Shown here piece by piece: positions 39,501 through 51,447 of a stretch of 64,000 nt of DNA. The position numbers were made by a program, and so were the translations under genes. Origin of the DNA: Sphagnum magellanicum. Taxonomy: Eukaryota > Streptophyta > Sphagnopsida > Sphagnales > Sphagnaceae. Below the pieces are notes generated by a model. That model searched no databases and was not told the DNA's origin. It was given only the letters and a program-made list of their open reading frames with translations. The first letter of the stretch is position 1. The number at the start of each line of letters is the position of its first letter. The stretch spans positions 25,182,256 to 25,246,255 of the forward strand of contig CM038910.1 of assembly GCA_021904315.1 (NCBI GenBank). The letters run 5' to 3'.

Positions 39501-42500
39501 ATGGTGTTGTTGTGTTCCAAGTTGAAGAGGAATGTTCTTCTTTTCCAAAAACTTTTCTTTTCCACAATTTGCTAATATAGCATACTACTTTTCCTTTTGC
39601 ATGGCACATGCATAAGCATGGTTGATTTGATCTTATTAGCCCTAACTTCCACCAAATTGGGGACTTTCGTTCAAGACCAACAAATGCTATTCCTTTCTTT
39701 TCCCTAAATTAAGAATAAGACCACAAAAAAATAATTAGTGTAGGGTAAGTATAAAAAACATAAAGTTTTTTTCCCTTTAAATCTAAAACTAAATCATAAT
39801 TTTCTTAAGAATCTTCCCAAACTAATTCCTCATTTATGGTTGATGTGCAAGTTGTTGGTGTGAATATCAAGTTGTGGTGTTGTTGAACACATTGGAAGTT
39901 CTAAAAACCACTTTCCTTTCAACCCTTAAAGCCTTCACATGTTTAGTAACCCATTAGTAGTACAAATATTTCTTAAACTTTTCATTATAAACCTTGTTTA
40001 TACATGAGAAAATGTATTCATTGGATGTAGGATTAATTGCACATCAACAAGTTTTTCATTTACTTTCACCTTTTAAATTACACTTTAACTGCATTCAACC
40101 TTTTCCTTTACTTTCACCTTTTGAATTGTAATTCTATTACATTTAGACTTTTCCTTTACCTTCACCTTTAGTTGTCACTAATACTTTTACTACACTCAAA
40201 ATGCAATAGAATTATGATTCAAAGGTGCCTTCCATACAATATTGATCTTAACCCTATGGCTCTAAGGATTAAAAATTCAAAAAAAATTTACAATTCATGT
40301 TCAACATACTTTAAATTTTTGGACATGCTTCGTCTTTAGTAAAGATAGAAAATAACGTTAGTATACTGAAATACTTTTCCATTAAATTTTTGTTACTAAA
40401 TTTTTGGCGGGAGATGTGGGTAACATAATGTTAATAAAGGTCTTTGTTGTTTTTAGTTTGTTTCAGCACCAAACATTTTTCATCCCATAATAAATTATGA
40501 TGATTTGTAAGTTTGCCCTAAATTAGTCTTTTAACCAAACATTTAATAATATCAACTCCACGACAATGTTGAAATTTCCCACACCCTTCACCTTTATGAA
40601 GGGTGCCCACATCTATAATGAACACTTTAAACCATAAATCAATTTAAAAATCACTTATTTCCAAACGTTTATCCTCCCATCCTTGTGAGTTTTTATTTAT
40701 TCAACCCCATATTCAATCTAGAGATTTCTCACACCTTCCCCCTTTATTAAGGGCACCCACATTTGTATAATGAACACCTTAAATCCTAAACCAACCTTAA
40801 AAACACCTATCTCCAAACACTTTTCCTACCATTTTTGTTAATTTTATTCATGTGAACACCTATGAATATGGTTACAACTTCCAAACCTCATCACCAAGAA
40901 CCCTAGTTTCCAAATAGGTCATCATTTGTTGAAAATGGGATGGGGTCATGCAAATGATCAAACATGTATTTTATATCCTTGGTAAGGTGAATGATAAAAG
41001 CCAATCACATTCTTCTTCCACCATGCGTTTGATATTAGGCTAAGGTGTGAGCAATTGTAAATGGGTATATTTTTGGTCATAGGCCCACCCTTGTTCCATT
41101 ATGGCGTTTGATGATAGGTGTTTCTATCTAATTCACATCACAAAATTGAAAAAAAAAAAAAAAGAAAAGAAAAGAAAAAAGAAACTGAACAAATACATAG
41201 ATAACGTCAAATATCATCTTATATTTAACAATAAAATAAAATAAAATATTGATTACACATTACACCATGAAATTCATGAAATCATATTAATTTGAAAAGA
41301 ATTTTCTGAAATTTTGGCATTTTCAATGTAATAAGATATTTTTTTGGAACTTTTGGGCCTCGTGGGTAGCTCATGCCCCATGCAAAGAGGCTCAAGAGGT
41401 GTTGAAAGTAATTGAGAAAATAATTTATGAGTTTCATTCCCCCACATGTTCCCAATAGTGTTCATATTGGCGTTCCCAATGTGTTTCCAATTTATGTTGG
41501 CATGTTTGTTGTTAATTTTATTATTTTATCTCATATACTTTGAGACATGTTCCTTATGTTGTTCCCAAAGTTCCCATGTCCTCAACTAAACCCTAAACCC
41601 TAAACCATCTACTAGTGTAGGTTGTGTTGTTGGCCCAAGTGTGAATTGGTTATCCAACTTATTTTTCCTTCCAAAATCATTTTTTGGTAGTTTAATTGAA
41701 TTTTCAATGACAAAATAAATATTCAAAATTCAATATACTCCCACCACACCTTAGGTCTAAATTTTTTTTTCCAAATTGCCTTCATTAAATCTTACGAATT
41801 GAAGGGTTTCGAAAAATACCAAGAGCCTACACAATTTCCCCTATAATTTTTAGTTTTAATTTAAATGAATTTTCATTGACAAAATTGTTCAATATTCAAT
41901 AACTTCTCCACCATAGGTTGGAACATTATGAATTTAACTATGAATTGTTTAACCCCTCATACTCTCAAAATAATTTTTTTGTGGCAAATTTTCCTCATTT
42001 TGTGGAAAATATTTTGAAAATAGAGCATTTGTTCCAAATTCCTTTTTAAAAAAATAAAGAATTTTCCAAAAAAGGAATTAAAAAAAATAAAATCACTACA
42101 AAATCACCTCAATTTGCCTACAATATGAAAGTGTGCTTAAGAGCTTTTACATTCATATTTTAAATCTCCCCAAATTTGGCTAAATATACTTATGGAAGAT
42201 CAACACTTGAGCAACATCACAACATTGAAAAGAAAACACTGTTAATAATAATTATATATATATATATATATATTAATGTCTCATAATCGAATTCTAAACA
42301 CCATATCTACATTTATGATAATTATAAATTCTACTCAAAGAAAAAGAAAACCCTAAACCCTAAAGCCCTACGAAGTTAATTGAGAAAGTTTCAATGAAAA
42401 TCTGCATGTAAACTTCCGATGCAAATTTGTCACTGGCATAAGAATCACAGTTTCTATGTATCTAATGTTCCTGTTTCTCACTCTTATATCTCTACAAAGG

Positions 42501-42642
42501 CGACACTAGTTTGTTGGCATAATGTAATACCGCCTTGCCTCCAAACCCATTTTTACGTGATTGTAACAACACCCAACAAGGGTGAAGATGCTTGGATTAC
42601 ATTACAAAGCTGATCTTGCCTTGGGAGAAGAGTTATGGACTA
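39501..42642. other. AT-rich spacer with telobox motifs
   Basis: AT-rich DNA without a recognisable gene. Telobox tracts lie at 41586-41604 and 42350-42372, and an (AT)n run at 42252-42272. The latter tract is about 270 bp beyond the BXL stop and may lie in or near its 3' UTR. Confidence 0.55.
42169..42229 (+). repeat. Partial copy of the palindrome module
   Basis: CAAATTTGGCTAA, then TATACTTATGGAAGATCAAC and CATCACAACATTGAAAAG, correspond to the 28.0-28.17 kb module (palindrome, TTGTGGATGATTG, CCTCACAAAATTGAAA). The left half-palindrome is eroded. It lies about 450 bp beyond the stop codon of the BXL gene. Confidence 0.6.
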
Positions 42643-45600
42643 CTATTGAGGTCTATGTACCTGGAATGAATGTATGTTTGTCCCTTCAGTCCCGATTGAA
42701 AGCGTGTGTCTTCCAATCTCGAGAATGTGACTGCCATCTTCTGTTACGGTCCCAAGATCTTTGCAGGGATTCAAGTTGAATATGAGTTCAGATTCCTGGC
42801 CGGATTCCAGCTGGACTAATTGGAAGCACACTAATTTCTTCAGTGGAGCCCCATCGGCTCCTGCACTTGGTGATGCAGCAAACAGAAGTACTGAGTGTCT
42901 GCCTTTCATCTCACCTGTATTCGTGACTTTGATTCTGATGTCAATGTTACTGGAGTCTTTACAGATACCTGGAACAAGGAGAGGCAAAAAATTACACACC
43001 CAAATTATGATGCTGACCAAATAAAATTGTGCAATTAAAGCATGAATGAATACACCTGCTGTTTTGGTCAATTTCACAGGTTTCAGATACACAAAACCTT
43101 CAAACCAAAAAAAGAAAAAAACTATATGGTAATATGCTTTTCTGTAACCAATCAAACTCCAATACACACAGAAATTAGAGATTGTGCAGCCAATATCATG
43201 AACAACATCATGGACACTGACACAAGAGCGATCGCTCATGAGTCAATTTACTGAAATTGAAGTAAAGTACAGAATCGACCAGGGTGAGCTCTTATTGTCA
43301 ATGGTGCAGACAAAATGGAGCATCTGAAGCTGGAGTAGCTGAGGCCATGGCCAAATTTGTACACTGTTGAGTCAGTATAAAATCGGTAGGTGCGGCCAGG
43401 GTAATCCAAAGTTGGATTTGGGCGCATGTGCATATCTGTCATGGAGATCCTTGTGTATTCCTCAGGGTACCATGAAAGAGGCAACCTTCCCCCTGCACCC
43501 ATGAGTCAACAAGGCACTTTGTTTGGCAAGTCAATGGAAAAAGACTTGTTAAGAACATAGCGAGCAGGTTTGATTCATCTCTTGAAGCTCTCTCTCTTTC
43601 TGTCACACTCTGATGGCATGCAAGTTTGTTTGTTTCACTTGGAGATTCAGTGATGGAGGTGTGCAACTGATAGAGGAGGATATTTACCAGGATTGTGGTC
43701 ACCAAAAATGACTTCAGACATTGCTTGTCCACCAGCTTCACCTGGATATCCCACCCACAATATACTCTGAATTCGCTCATCTTCCTTTGCAAAGCGCATG
43801 TCCAGGGGGCCACCTGACATAACCACCACCACAATTGCGACTTGTCTTGTCACATTCCCAGCTATTGCCAAGATCAGCTCCTCTTGCCGACCCGGGAGAC
43901 GAAGGCTTACCCTGTCCCGTTTCTCTGCCTCCTGGGCCTGGTTGAGCCCCACTACAATGACCACTGCATCAGCTTTAGCGGCTGTAGATGTTGCAATACT
44001 GATGAGATCCCCTTTTACACATGCTGTTGATCTGCACCCACGTGCATAGAGCACCCTCCTGTTGTCTCGGGTACCAAACTGAGCCAGTCCCTGTAGTGGG
44101 GTGATGTACTTACAGGGATAACCTGCACATCAGGAGTTTAGTAAGTTCACATTTAGACTAAAACATTCAGAAATAGCAGGTCTTGACGCTCCAGGGTAGA
44201 AGTTCACAAGTTCAGCCTCATTCATAGTACAAAAGTACACCACCTTTATAGTTGCCAAGCATATCTGTAGTGGAATTTGCATGGGGGCCAATGACAGCCA
44301 AGGTGAGATTGCCCTGACGAGAGAAGGGAAGAGTTGCATCTTCATTCTTCAGGAGCACAGTACCCTGTCTTGCAGCCTCCAATGCAAGCTCCTGATGGGC
44401 ATTGGAGCACACTTGATTCACTCCAATTGCTCCGTATGGGAGCTGTTTGGGATCACCATCAAACAAACCCAGACGCATGCGCACTGAAAGCTGATAGAAG
44501 AGAGCTTTGTCAATTACTGATTCATTGAGTATTCCCTGTTGCAGGGCAGATAAAGCGCTGTTCAGAGAAACATGTCCACACTCCACATCTACACCTACAA
44601 ACCCAGCAATGTCACAATAATTCTGTTAGCTTGAGTACTTGCTGCTCCAGCTGATTTCATGTCCCACCAAGAATGCCCAGACCATACAAATCTCTAACAA
44701 GAGTTCTCATGTACTCCCCACATTCACAAACTGCAACCCTAATCAAACTTTGTAAAACTGGGTTGGCACCCTCGCTATGAATCAAAGATCCTCTCCAAAA
44801 GAATAAAAGCAACCCATCTTCTTGTCAACCAACATGCAGATCCAGTACACTACAAGCTGTGGTCTGGTGCCTTGTGAGATCAATCCACATCCTGTTATAT
44901 GAGATTGTCATGCAACCAGCTGACCAACCCCCACCATGGGGAGAATTTCTGAAAAACAGAAAGTTGGAATATACACACCTGCATTAAAAGCATAAGCTAC
45001 TGCATCCTCAGGAGTAGCAGCGTAAGGAGTGAGCCTTTGCATGTCAAGGATTGCCCCACAATCTGACACAATATACCTACAGGTGCACAACAACAACAAA
45101 ATTATGAGACACACATGTATACACAGATTCTTGCAACAACAATTGCACTACATTCTTCAGAGTGATGATCCATCTGTTTTGTTGGAGGCAGGTGTATAAG
45201 GGTTTTGGAACTGCAGAGAGCATCATCATCATACCCATCAAAGCCCCATGTGTTGCGAACAGTTTGAGTGAGAAAGGGGTAGCTTGCACAGGCAGGGACA
45301 CCATTGATCCTGTTGTACGAACACATGAGGCCGCTTGCTCTCCCCTCCTCCACACAGCTCTTGAATGGTGGGGTGAAACTGTCCTCCAGATCTTGGACTG
45401 TCACCTGTTAGGTAGGTACTCCACCACAGATCATGCAAATTCCACATCAAGTTCAACCCTAACCTGGAAGAAACAGTTGATTATGCTGTTCTTGGAATTT
45501 GAAGCTTGTGAGGAAGAGTAAAATTGGGTACCTGAGCATCGAAATGGTATCTGTCCATGCCCTTCCAGTTGTCTAGATCATAAGCAACAAAATGTTTGCA

Positions 45601-46539
45601 GCAAGCGGAAACCTTAAGCCTGGTTGCTGATGGTCCTGGTGCTGCCGGTGCTCCTGCAGGCAGGGAATTGGAATTGAGTGGCAGTGGAGGAGGAGTCCAA
45701 TCCTGCATTCCTCTGACGAAGAAAGTTGCATATATGCTTGCGACAATTGGGTCTTCTCCTGAAGTCTCTTGAGCTCTTCCCCATCGTGGGTCACGGACAA
45801 TGTTGATGTTTGGAGCCCAGAAGGTCAGGTTTGCTCTTCTGTGGTTGAAGAATGCTCTTGCCTCTGTTGAAACAACCTGCACAAGAACAAACAAAAAGTC
45901 CAAAACTGTAGCAGGGCAACCAGAAGAAGAAGAATCTCAGCGATGATAGATAGATCTAATTTTCCTCCTGACGATTCTTCGGCAGCAGCTTCTTGCCTGG
46001 CCGATGAGTTGCCAGAGACAGGAGTTGAAGGAAGCGGAGGTGAGAAGAGGAACAGGAAAACTGGTGGCTGCATGCAAGGAGAACTCGGAGCCGGTGAAGT
46101 CGACGCCTCGAGATCTGGCGACGCCATGGAGAGCTTCATTCCACCATTGGTAACTGGGCAAGCCCAAACTGGGAACACTGGCTGCGGAATTCACAAGCTG
46201 TGTGATTTTCTCATCAAGCGTCAACCTGGATACCAAATCTTTCACTCGCACATCATCAGAAAGGCTTCTATCACAGAAAGCAAACGTTCTCAGTCGCGGA
46301 TTCCTCCCAAAATCACATGCAAACTGCGGTACTTTCTCCTCGTCCTCGTCCTCCTTATCAACTGCTGTGGCAAAAAAAAAACTTGTTGATCTAGTACTAG
46401 AACTCGGATCTGGAGCACCACCAGCTAGCAGCTGCTGCTGCTGCAATACCCATAGCAACAACACCCATAGAGACAAAATCCCAATACGAAAATGCCGCTG
46501 AGCTAGTGCAGAAATCATCAAATCCGGCATCAAATCCAT
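42643..46539 (-). CDS. GH3 beta-D-xylosidase/alpha-L-arabinofuranosidase (BXL family)
   Basis: Plant BXL enzymes are secreted to the apoplast and remove terminal xylose or arabinose from xylan and arabinan during wall remodelling. Exons on minus are 46539-45997, 45876-45532, 45404-45235, 45076-44979, 44594-44244, 44122-43688, 43492-about 43280 and 42968-42643, about 826 aa in frame (family usually 770-800). Hydrophobic residues near [12 protein letters not shown] form a signal peptide. Family motifs appear in order: [59 protein letters not shown] (nucleophile Asp about 358), [20 protein letters not shown] and [10 protein letters not shown], then a C-terminal fibronectin-like domain. Intron 1 has a GC donor (CCAG|gcaaga). 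The exon 7 donor is uncertain between two phase-1 sites. An upstream ATG at 46596 would add a microsatellite-encoded Asp/Val run; the ATG at 46518 is also possible. Xylosidase versus arabinofuranosidase activity cannot be decided from sequence. Confidence 0.94.
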
Positions 46540-46600
46540 AACAACAACAACGACGACGACGACGACGACAACATCCAAATCCAAATCCAAATCCAAATCC
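46540..46600. repeat. (GAC/AAC)n and ATCCAA short repeats at the BXL 5' end
   Basis: AAC and GAC triplets (about 46540-46572) adjoin five ATCCAA hexamers (46573-46600). In the BXL frame they encode a Val run and an Asp-Leu alternation if the upstream ATG at 46596 is used. Confidence 0.9.
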
Positions 46601-46800
46601 TCAAAAACAAATCCTCAATACCCAATGCTGCACTGCACCCAAGTCAAAATTTTGTGATCTGAATTTTACGGTTTCTTGCTTCTGGATTCAATCAAGCATA
46701 TGTCAAGAAGCTCTTCCGAGTGAGTACTGCCGAGAGCTGTTAAACAAAGTTTGTCTAATACAAGTAGGAAATGAATGGAGTCTGAGGTCTACAATATTGG

Positions 46801-46949
46801 GCTGCTGCTGCTGCTGCTGCTTTTGCTGCTACTGCAATCTTGTGACATCTCAACAACTGCACAGGTAGGTCTGGTAACGACAAGACAGTCTCTCCAACAG
46901 TCATGTTCATGCTTCCAACACAATCTCTTCACACACACACACACACACA

Positions 46950-46985
<36 letters not shown>

Positions 46986-47079
46986 TTTCTTGAGACTTGA
47001 ACGTTTCTTTCTTTCTTTCTTTTCTCTCTCTCTTCTCTCTTCTCTCTTTCCTTCCTTCAGGGTTGATGGTAGTTGGGCT
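46801..47079. repeat. CTG, CA and CT microsatellites upstream of BXL
   Basis: (GCT)n near 46801-46835, (CA)n at about 46931-46950 and (CT)n at about 46952-46982, then a pyrimidine-rich stretch to about 47060. This is the upstream region of the minus-strand BXL gene. The short frames here are repeat artefacts. Confidence 0.85.
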
Positions 47080-47192
47080 TGTGTTGAAACCTGAGATTAG
47101 TTATAGAGTTACAATCTCTTGAAGGGTTTTGGTTTCTTATAGAGCATTTTTTGAAGACTATATTTTTGCATGGTGAAATATTTGAGTTTCCA
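47080..47192 (+). repeat. Dispersed ~115-bp repeat, copy 2
   Basis: Partner of 27451-27566, same orientation, differing by scattered substitutions and short indels. It lies about 540 bp upstream of the divergently oriented BXL start. Confidence 0.9.
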
Positions 47193-47874
47193 CAATTCTT
47201 CTTTTGCCTCAAGATACTTTTTTAATGTAAATGGCAAGGCCATAGTGTGACACCACACCCCATGTTCTTTCTTTTAATCACAAGGATTATTTTTATGTAT
47301 TCTAAAACATCAATGAATGTAAGTGCCTTGATATGATAATGCATGAGAAGTGTAAATATTGTGCAACCCATTATTATTGTAATCTCCGTATCGTGGACAA
47401 CAATATTAGAATCATCAACAATCACTTGAAATGAGCTTTGGTCCATCACACTAGTTGCAATGAACTTAAATAAACAAAACAGCCCTTGTCAATGTAGAAA
47501 CCATCAACTTACCTAGTAATCATCACCTAGGTACTTACAAACATGACCTAATTCTTACATAATACAGTTGTGCATAAAGTCACCCTGCTTTCACCCCCCT
47601 ATCCCCTCTTTCAGTGGTATCTGCAAAGTAAGGAAATTTTATTAAATCTCAGTATGAAATGCTGAAACTCAGCATTTAATGCACAAGGCTCGAGAGTAGT
47701 TCTAGTAATTGTACAGGTAGGAGCAGTGAAAAATATATATGTAGCATGTTATTTTATAACCTTTATAACCAGTAGTTCTTTAAAAATTGAAACAACTGTA
47801 CAACACTAGCGTGAACTCTCTCCACATTGTAATGCAACTTCGAGAATGTCTTTACAATTCTAACAATTTTTTGA

Positions 47875-48513
47875 TTTTCTATTTGAATTTGGAGTTTTGA
47901 CAACAACTTTTGAAACTAGAAAAGTCCAAGACAGCACACACAGAGAATGTGTTGGAAAACATGATCAACACTCTTTCTTTGGAGACCCACCATATCTTCA
48001 TTTTCCATTTGAATTTTGGAGTTTTGCACCATGTGTTTTGTAATCAGAAAAGTTTGAGATAGAAGGTGGAGACAGACAATAATGTGTAAGAAAGCATGAT
48101 CAACAACATCCTTTCTTCCAACCCCATTCTATGGATTCCCACAATATCTTCGTTTTCCATTTGAAATTTGGAGGTTTTGAGGAAACACATTTTGAAACAA
48201 GAATAGGACAAGATAGAAGAGAAAGAGAAACAATGTGTTGGAAAGCATGATCAACGTTCGTCCAACCCGATTCTTTTGATTCCCACAATATCTTCATTCT
48301 CCATTTGAAATTTGGCGGTTTCGAAAAACACATGTTGAACCAAGAAAAGTGCAAGACAACACACAAACACACGAAGAGATAGAGGGAGAGAGAGAAACAA
48401 TGTGTTGGAATGCATGATGAACATTCTTCCAACCCCATTCTTTTTAATTCCCATAGTATCTTCATTTTGCATTTGGAAATTTGGAGGTTTCAAAACACAC
48501 ATGTCTTGAAGTA
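47875..48513. repeat. Long-unit tandem repeat (~125-170 bp), about 4.3 copies
   Basis: Units begin near 47875, 48001, 48151, 48296 and 48466 (partial). Each has CCATTTGAAATTTGGAGGTTT, A-rich AAACACAT and CAAGA segments, AATGTGTTGGAA(A/T)GCATGAT, CTTCCAACCCCATTCT and ATTCCCACAATATCTTC, or close variants. Unit length changes mainly through an inserted (AC)/(AG) stretch. Confidence 0.9.
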
Positions 48514-49973
48514 ACTTACTTTGTAGTTGTCGTCAAATGAGAGGATGAAGTATGTATCGCAAAGTTATACAATTAAGAAGAGTTTACAAAGACCTTTTTT
48601 GGATTTGAAAGAAGGTTCACATAAAACTTCACCATGTCAAGCACAACCCCAAGTTCATAGATTGCGGCTTCCTTTGATTTCTTTGAAGCAACATAGTTTT
48701 CATGATCCAATTCCTATCAACCCATGAGTTTGCAAGCACATCGATATGTATGGCACAAAACCTAGATTTCCTCCCCCTTGGATATCACTAAGGTTTTTAG
48801 TGATGAAATGGATATGAATGGTCCTTGTACAAATTTGTATACATTGCCTTGTTACAAGAAATTGAAAAAACTAGGGAGTTGAATTGCTTGAGCATGTTAT
48901 GAATGACTCAATATTCTTGGCATCTAAGTAACTAGCTACTTTCAAGAGCTATGGAGGAAGGAAACTTTGACAATTGCACCATTTTTTTGCAAGAACTAGT
49001 TATGGTAGCTCATGCAAGGTGTAAGATTAGGGTTTAAGTCATTTATACAAACTAGTTTTTATTTATAAAAAATTAATTAAAATAAATTATTATTATTATT
49101 TTTTAGGTTCCATAGTTGCCATGGGAAGTTGGTGTTTTTCTGCAAAATTCTGGAAATTCCTCCTCAGCCATTTCTTTCTTGTAGACCTGAAATCTTTAGT
49201 GTTAATAGCCGTCAGATCTATCAATGTAGCATCTCAGCCATCCATCCACCCGCTAAGAAATCAGTAAATTAAACCATATGGTTTTACCCTAACTCCTAAA
49301 TCCCCATTATCAAAAGCCTCTTTTGACCGTTGGATACTCAAATTTTGCCAAGATCCCGTCCATTGACATCACAATACGAATACCCCAGTGCCCTTAAAAT
49401 GTCAGCTGCCTAATGAGGTCAACCAAAATTAACTAGGGTCTGAATTTAACTTACTGTATTTAACCTCATTGAGAATTGCCTTGCTTTTTCCACGTCACAC
49501 GGAAAATAAACTCAGAAAGGCTGATGTGTCACTACGTGTCAAAAGCGGAAGCCCAAGGGTGATTGTTCGGATTACACTTGTCATCATCTCATTTGAGCCA
49601 CACTGGGCCAAAAGCCAATCTGCCCTTTTTTTTTCTTTAGAACTAGGATCAAACTAAGGTTATGGTGTAACTATGGTAAAAGGACACATTCAGTAATATT
49701 CTCGGGTTCCTTAAGGTGGCAATGGGGTCAAGTTCTGGCCTGTTCCGGAGCGTAAAAAAACACCTTTTTAATGTAGTTGTAAGTAGCCTTACCTAGTATA
49801 TAATAGGTCGGTTGGTGGGCTTTCCGATATCCGTAATACCCATGGAGGTGGGGCTTTTATGCTTTTCAAAAATGCCTTTCAATGTTTTATACTTTGTTTT
49901 CCTTATGATACTTGGCACGAAAGAATTTGGTGGGTACCTGTCGGATATCACCACCCCCCCCACCCCCCCCCCC

Positions 49974-50007
<34 letters not shown>

Positions 50008-50430
50008 ATGACGCTTTGTAAAGCTCATGCTCGGCCTTGCTTGCAAGGCCCTTGTTCTCATATAAAAAAGCCTCCCCCCTTGGGCTTTACTCTACACATA
50101 AATGCAAGTTCCATCTGACTCACTCAAAGAGCACCGGGCCGAAAAATTTGATTGAAATGGGCGATAATGTTATCTATGATAGCCATTTTTGGCTATATCT
50201 TTGTTTTGGAGGATGGCCACTTTTATGGAAATATTGAAAAAAAACAAAAATTAACGGACTACCATGATGAGCCACAAAAATGAACCTGTTAAATTTTTAA
50301 AAAAAATAGTAGCATCTAAAACGGTGCAGTAGTTAACCCTGGTTAGGAGGAGGTACCTTTTGGGTACCCTAATTTAACATGCCCGGGTTTGCACCAGATC
50401 ACGGGTCGGGTTGCCATGTGAAGACCTACC
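48514..50430. other. Intergenic spacer left of the EMB8-like gene
   Basis: Mixed composition with no recognisable gene. It contains a C8-A-C12 tract followed by 31 A (49954-50005). A diverged palindrome TAGCCATTTTTGGCTA lies at 50180-50195. GC content rises from about 50380 towards the presumed promoter. Confidence 0.55.
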
Positions 50431-51447
50431 CGCCCGCCCGCACCCGTCTCGTCCTTCTCACGACATCGCAGCGCAGTCGCGCGCCACCTCTTTGCTCTCC
50501 TGCTCTCAGCGCTTCTCGTAGCCGTTGCTTCTCGTCGTCTGGTAAGTATTTTTCTCTCCTTCTCACTCGTTTTCTGAACATCTTTGGCTTTACTTCATTA
50601 TCTACATTTTCGCCTCCCTAACTAAGCCCATATTAATAATTATTATTTTTCCCTATTCTTCAGTTCGTTGCTCACTCACATCAGACTGTTTTTCATACCG
50701 CACTGAAAGTACATGGGAGAAAACTAAGATAAAAATTCTCTCTATATTACCAGCCTCTTAAATGAATTTCCTGTAGAGCTTTATTTATTATTTTCTGTAT
50801 TCCATATTAAATTTGTTTGATTCGACTTTCCTTCTTCTATTTGAAGTGTATTAGTTGCAAGAACCGTAGGCAGATCAATGATGCTAGCTTGACAATTTTG
50901 TTCTAACTAAATAACGTTGATGTGAGAGGATTGATCGATTCCCTGTTCTGATCCTGGATGATGATGTCTAGTAGCGCCCGGATGTTGGAAATGCAGGAGG
51001 AGGACATACAGTCAAATTTCCAAATTGTTGTTTGCTTTTGTTTCCTGGTACATTTTGTGTGAAATATTGACCTCGCCTTTTGCTACTTTGGCCCTTGTCT
51101 GATTGCAGTTTACGCTGCTCCATTTGAATCCAAGAAGCAACTCGAGATCGAAGCTCCCGTTGAACTTTCTGGACCGATTTTCCCGTGTAATATTGACGGC
51201 ACGTTCTCAATGCAGGAAGTTTGGACTGATATTCAGCGTCTTGAGTCCTCGACGCATACGCTGCTATTCTAGATCCCCGTTGTGACATGAGGCCAATGCT
51301 TTACACAGAGAGATCCTGAATCAGACCTTGTATTGTCAGAATTTTGTAGTCCATTTCCAGTTGCGGACCCACCATTGCGTTATCGTCCAAATTTTTCTTT
51401 TGGATTTACAACCGCCGGCGGCGATCTGTCTTTACAACAGTAGATCG
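50431..51447 (+). promoter_or_regulatory. Probable 5' UTR of the EMB8-like gene, with a UTR intron
   Basis: A GC- and CT-rich leader-like stretch (about 50430-50540) ends in a strong donor (CTG|gtaagt at 50540). A pyrimidine-rich acceptor precedes about 51110. The following sequence has stops in all three frames before the ATG at 51448. A leader exon split by an intron is the simplest reading. Confidence 0.45.

Noticed and set aside
41586..41604. Interstitial telomere or chromosome-end fusion
   Set aside because: Only two to three telomere-like units are present here and at other gene borders. That fits telobox motifs, not a telomere tract.
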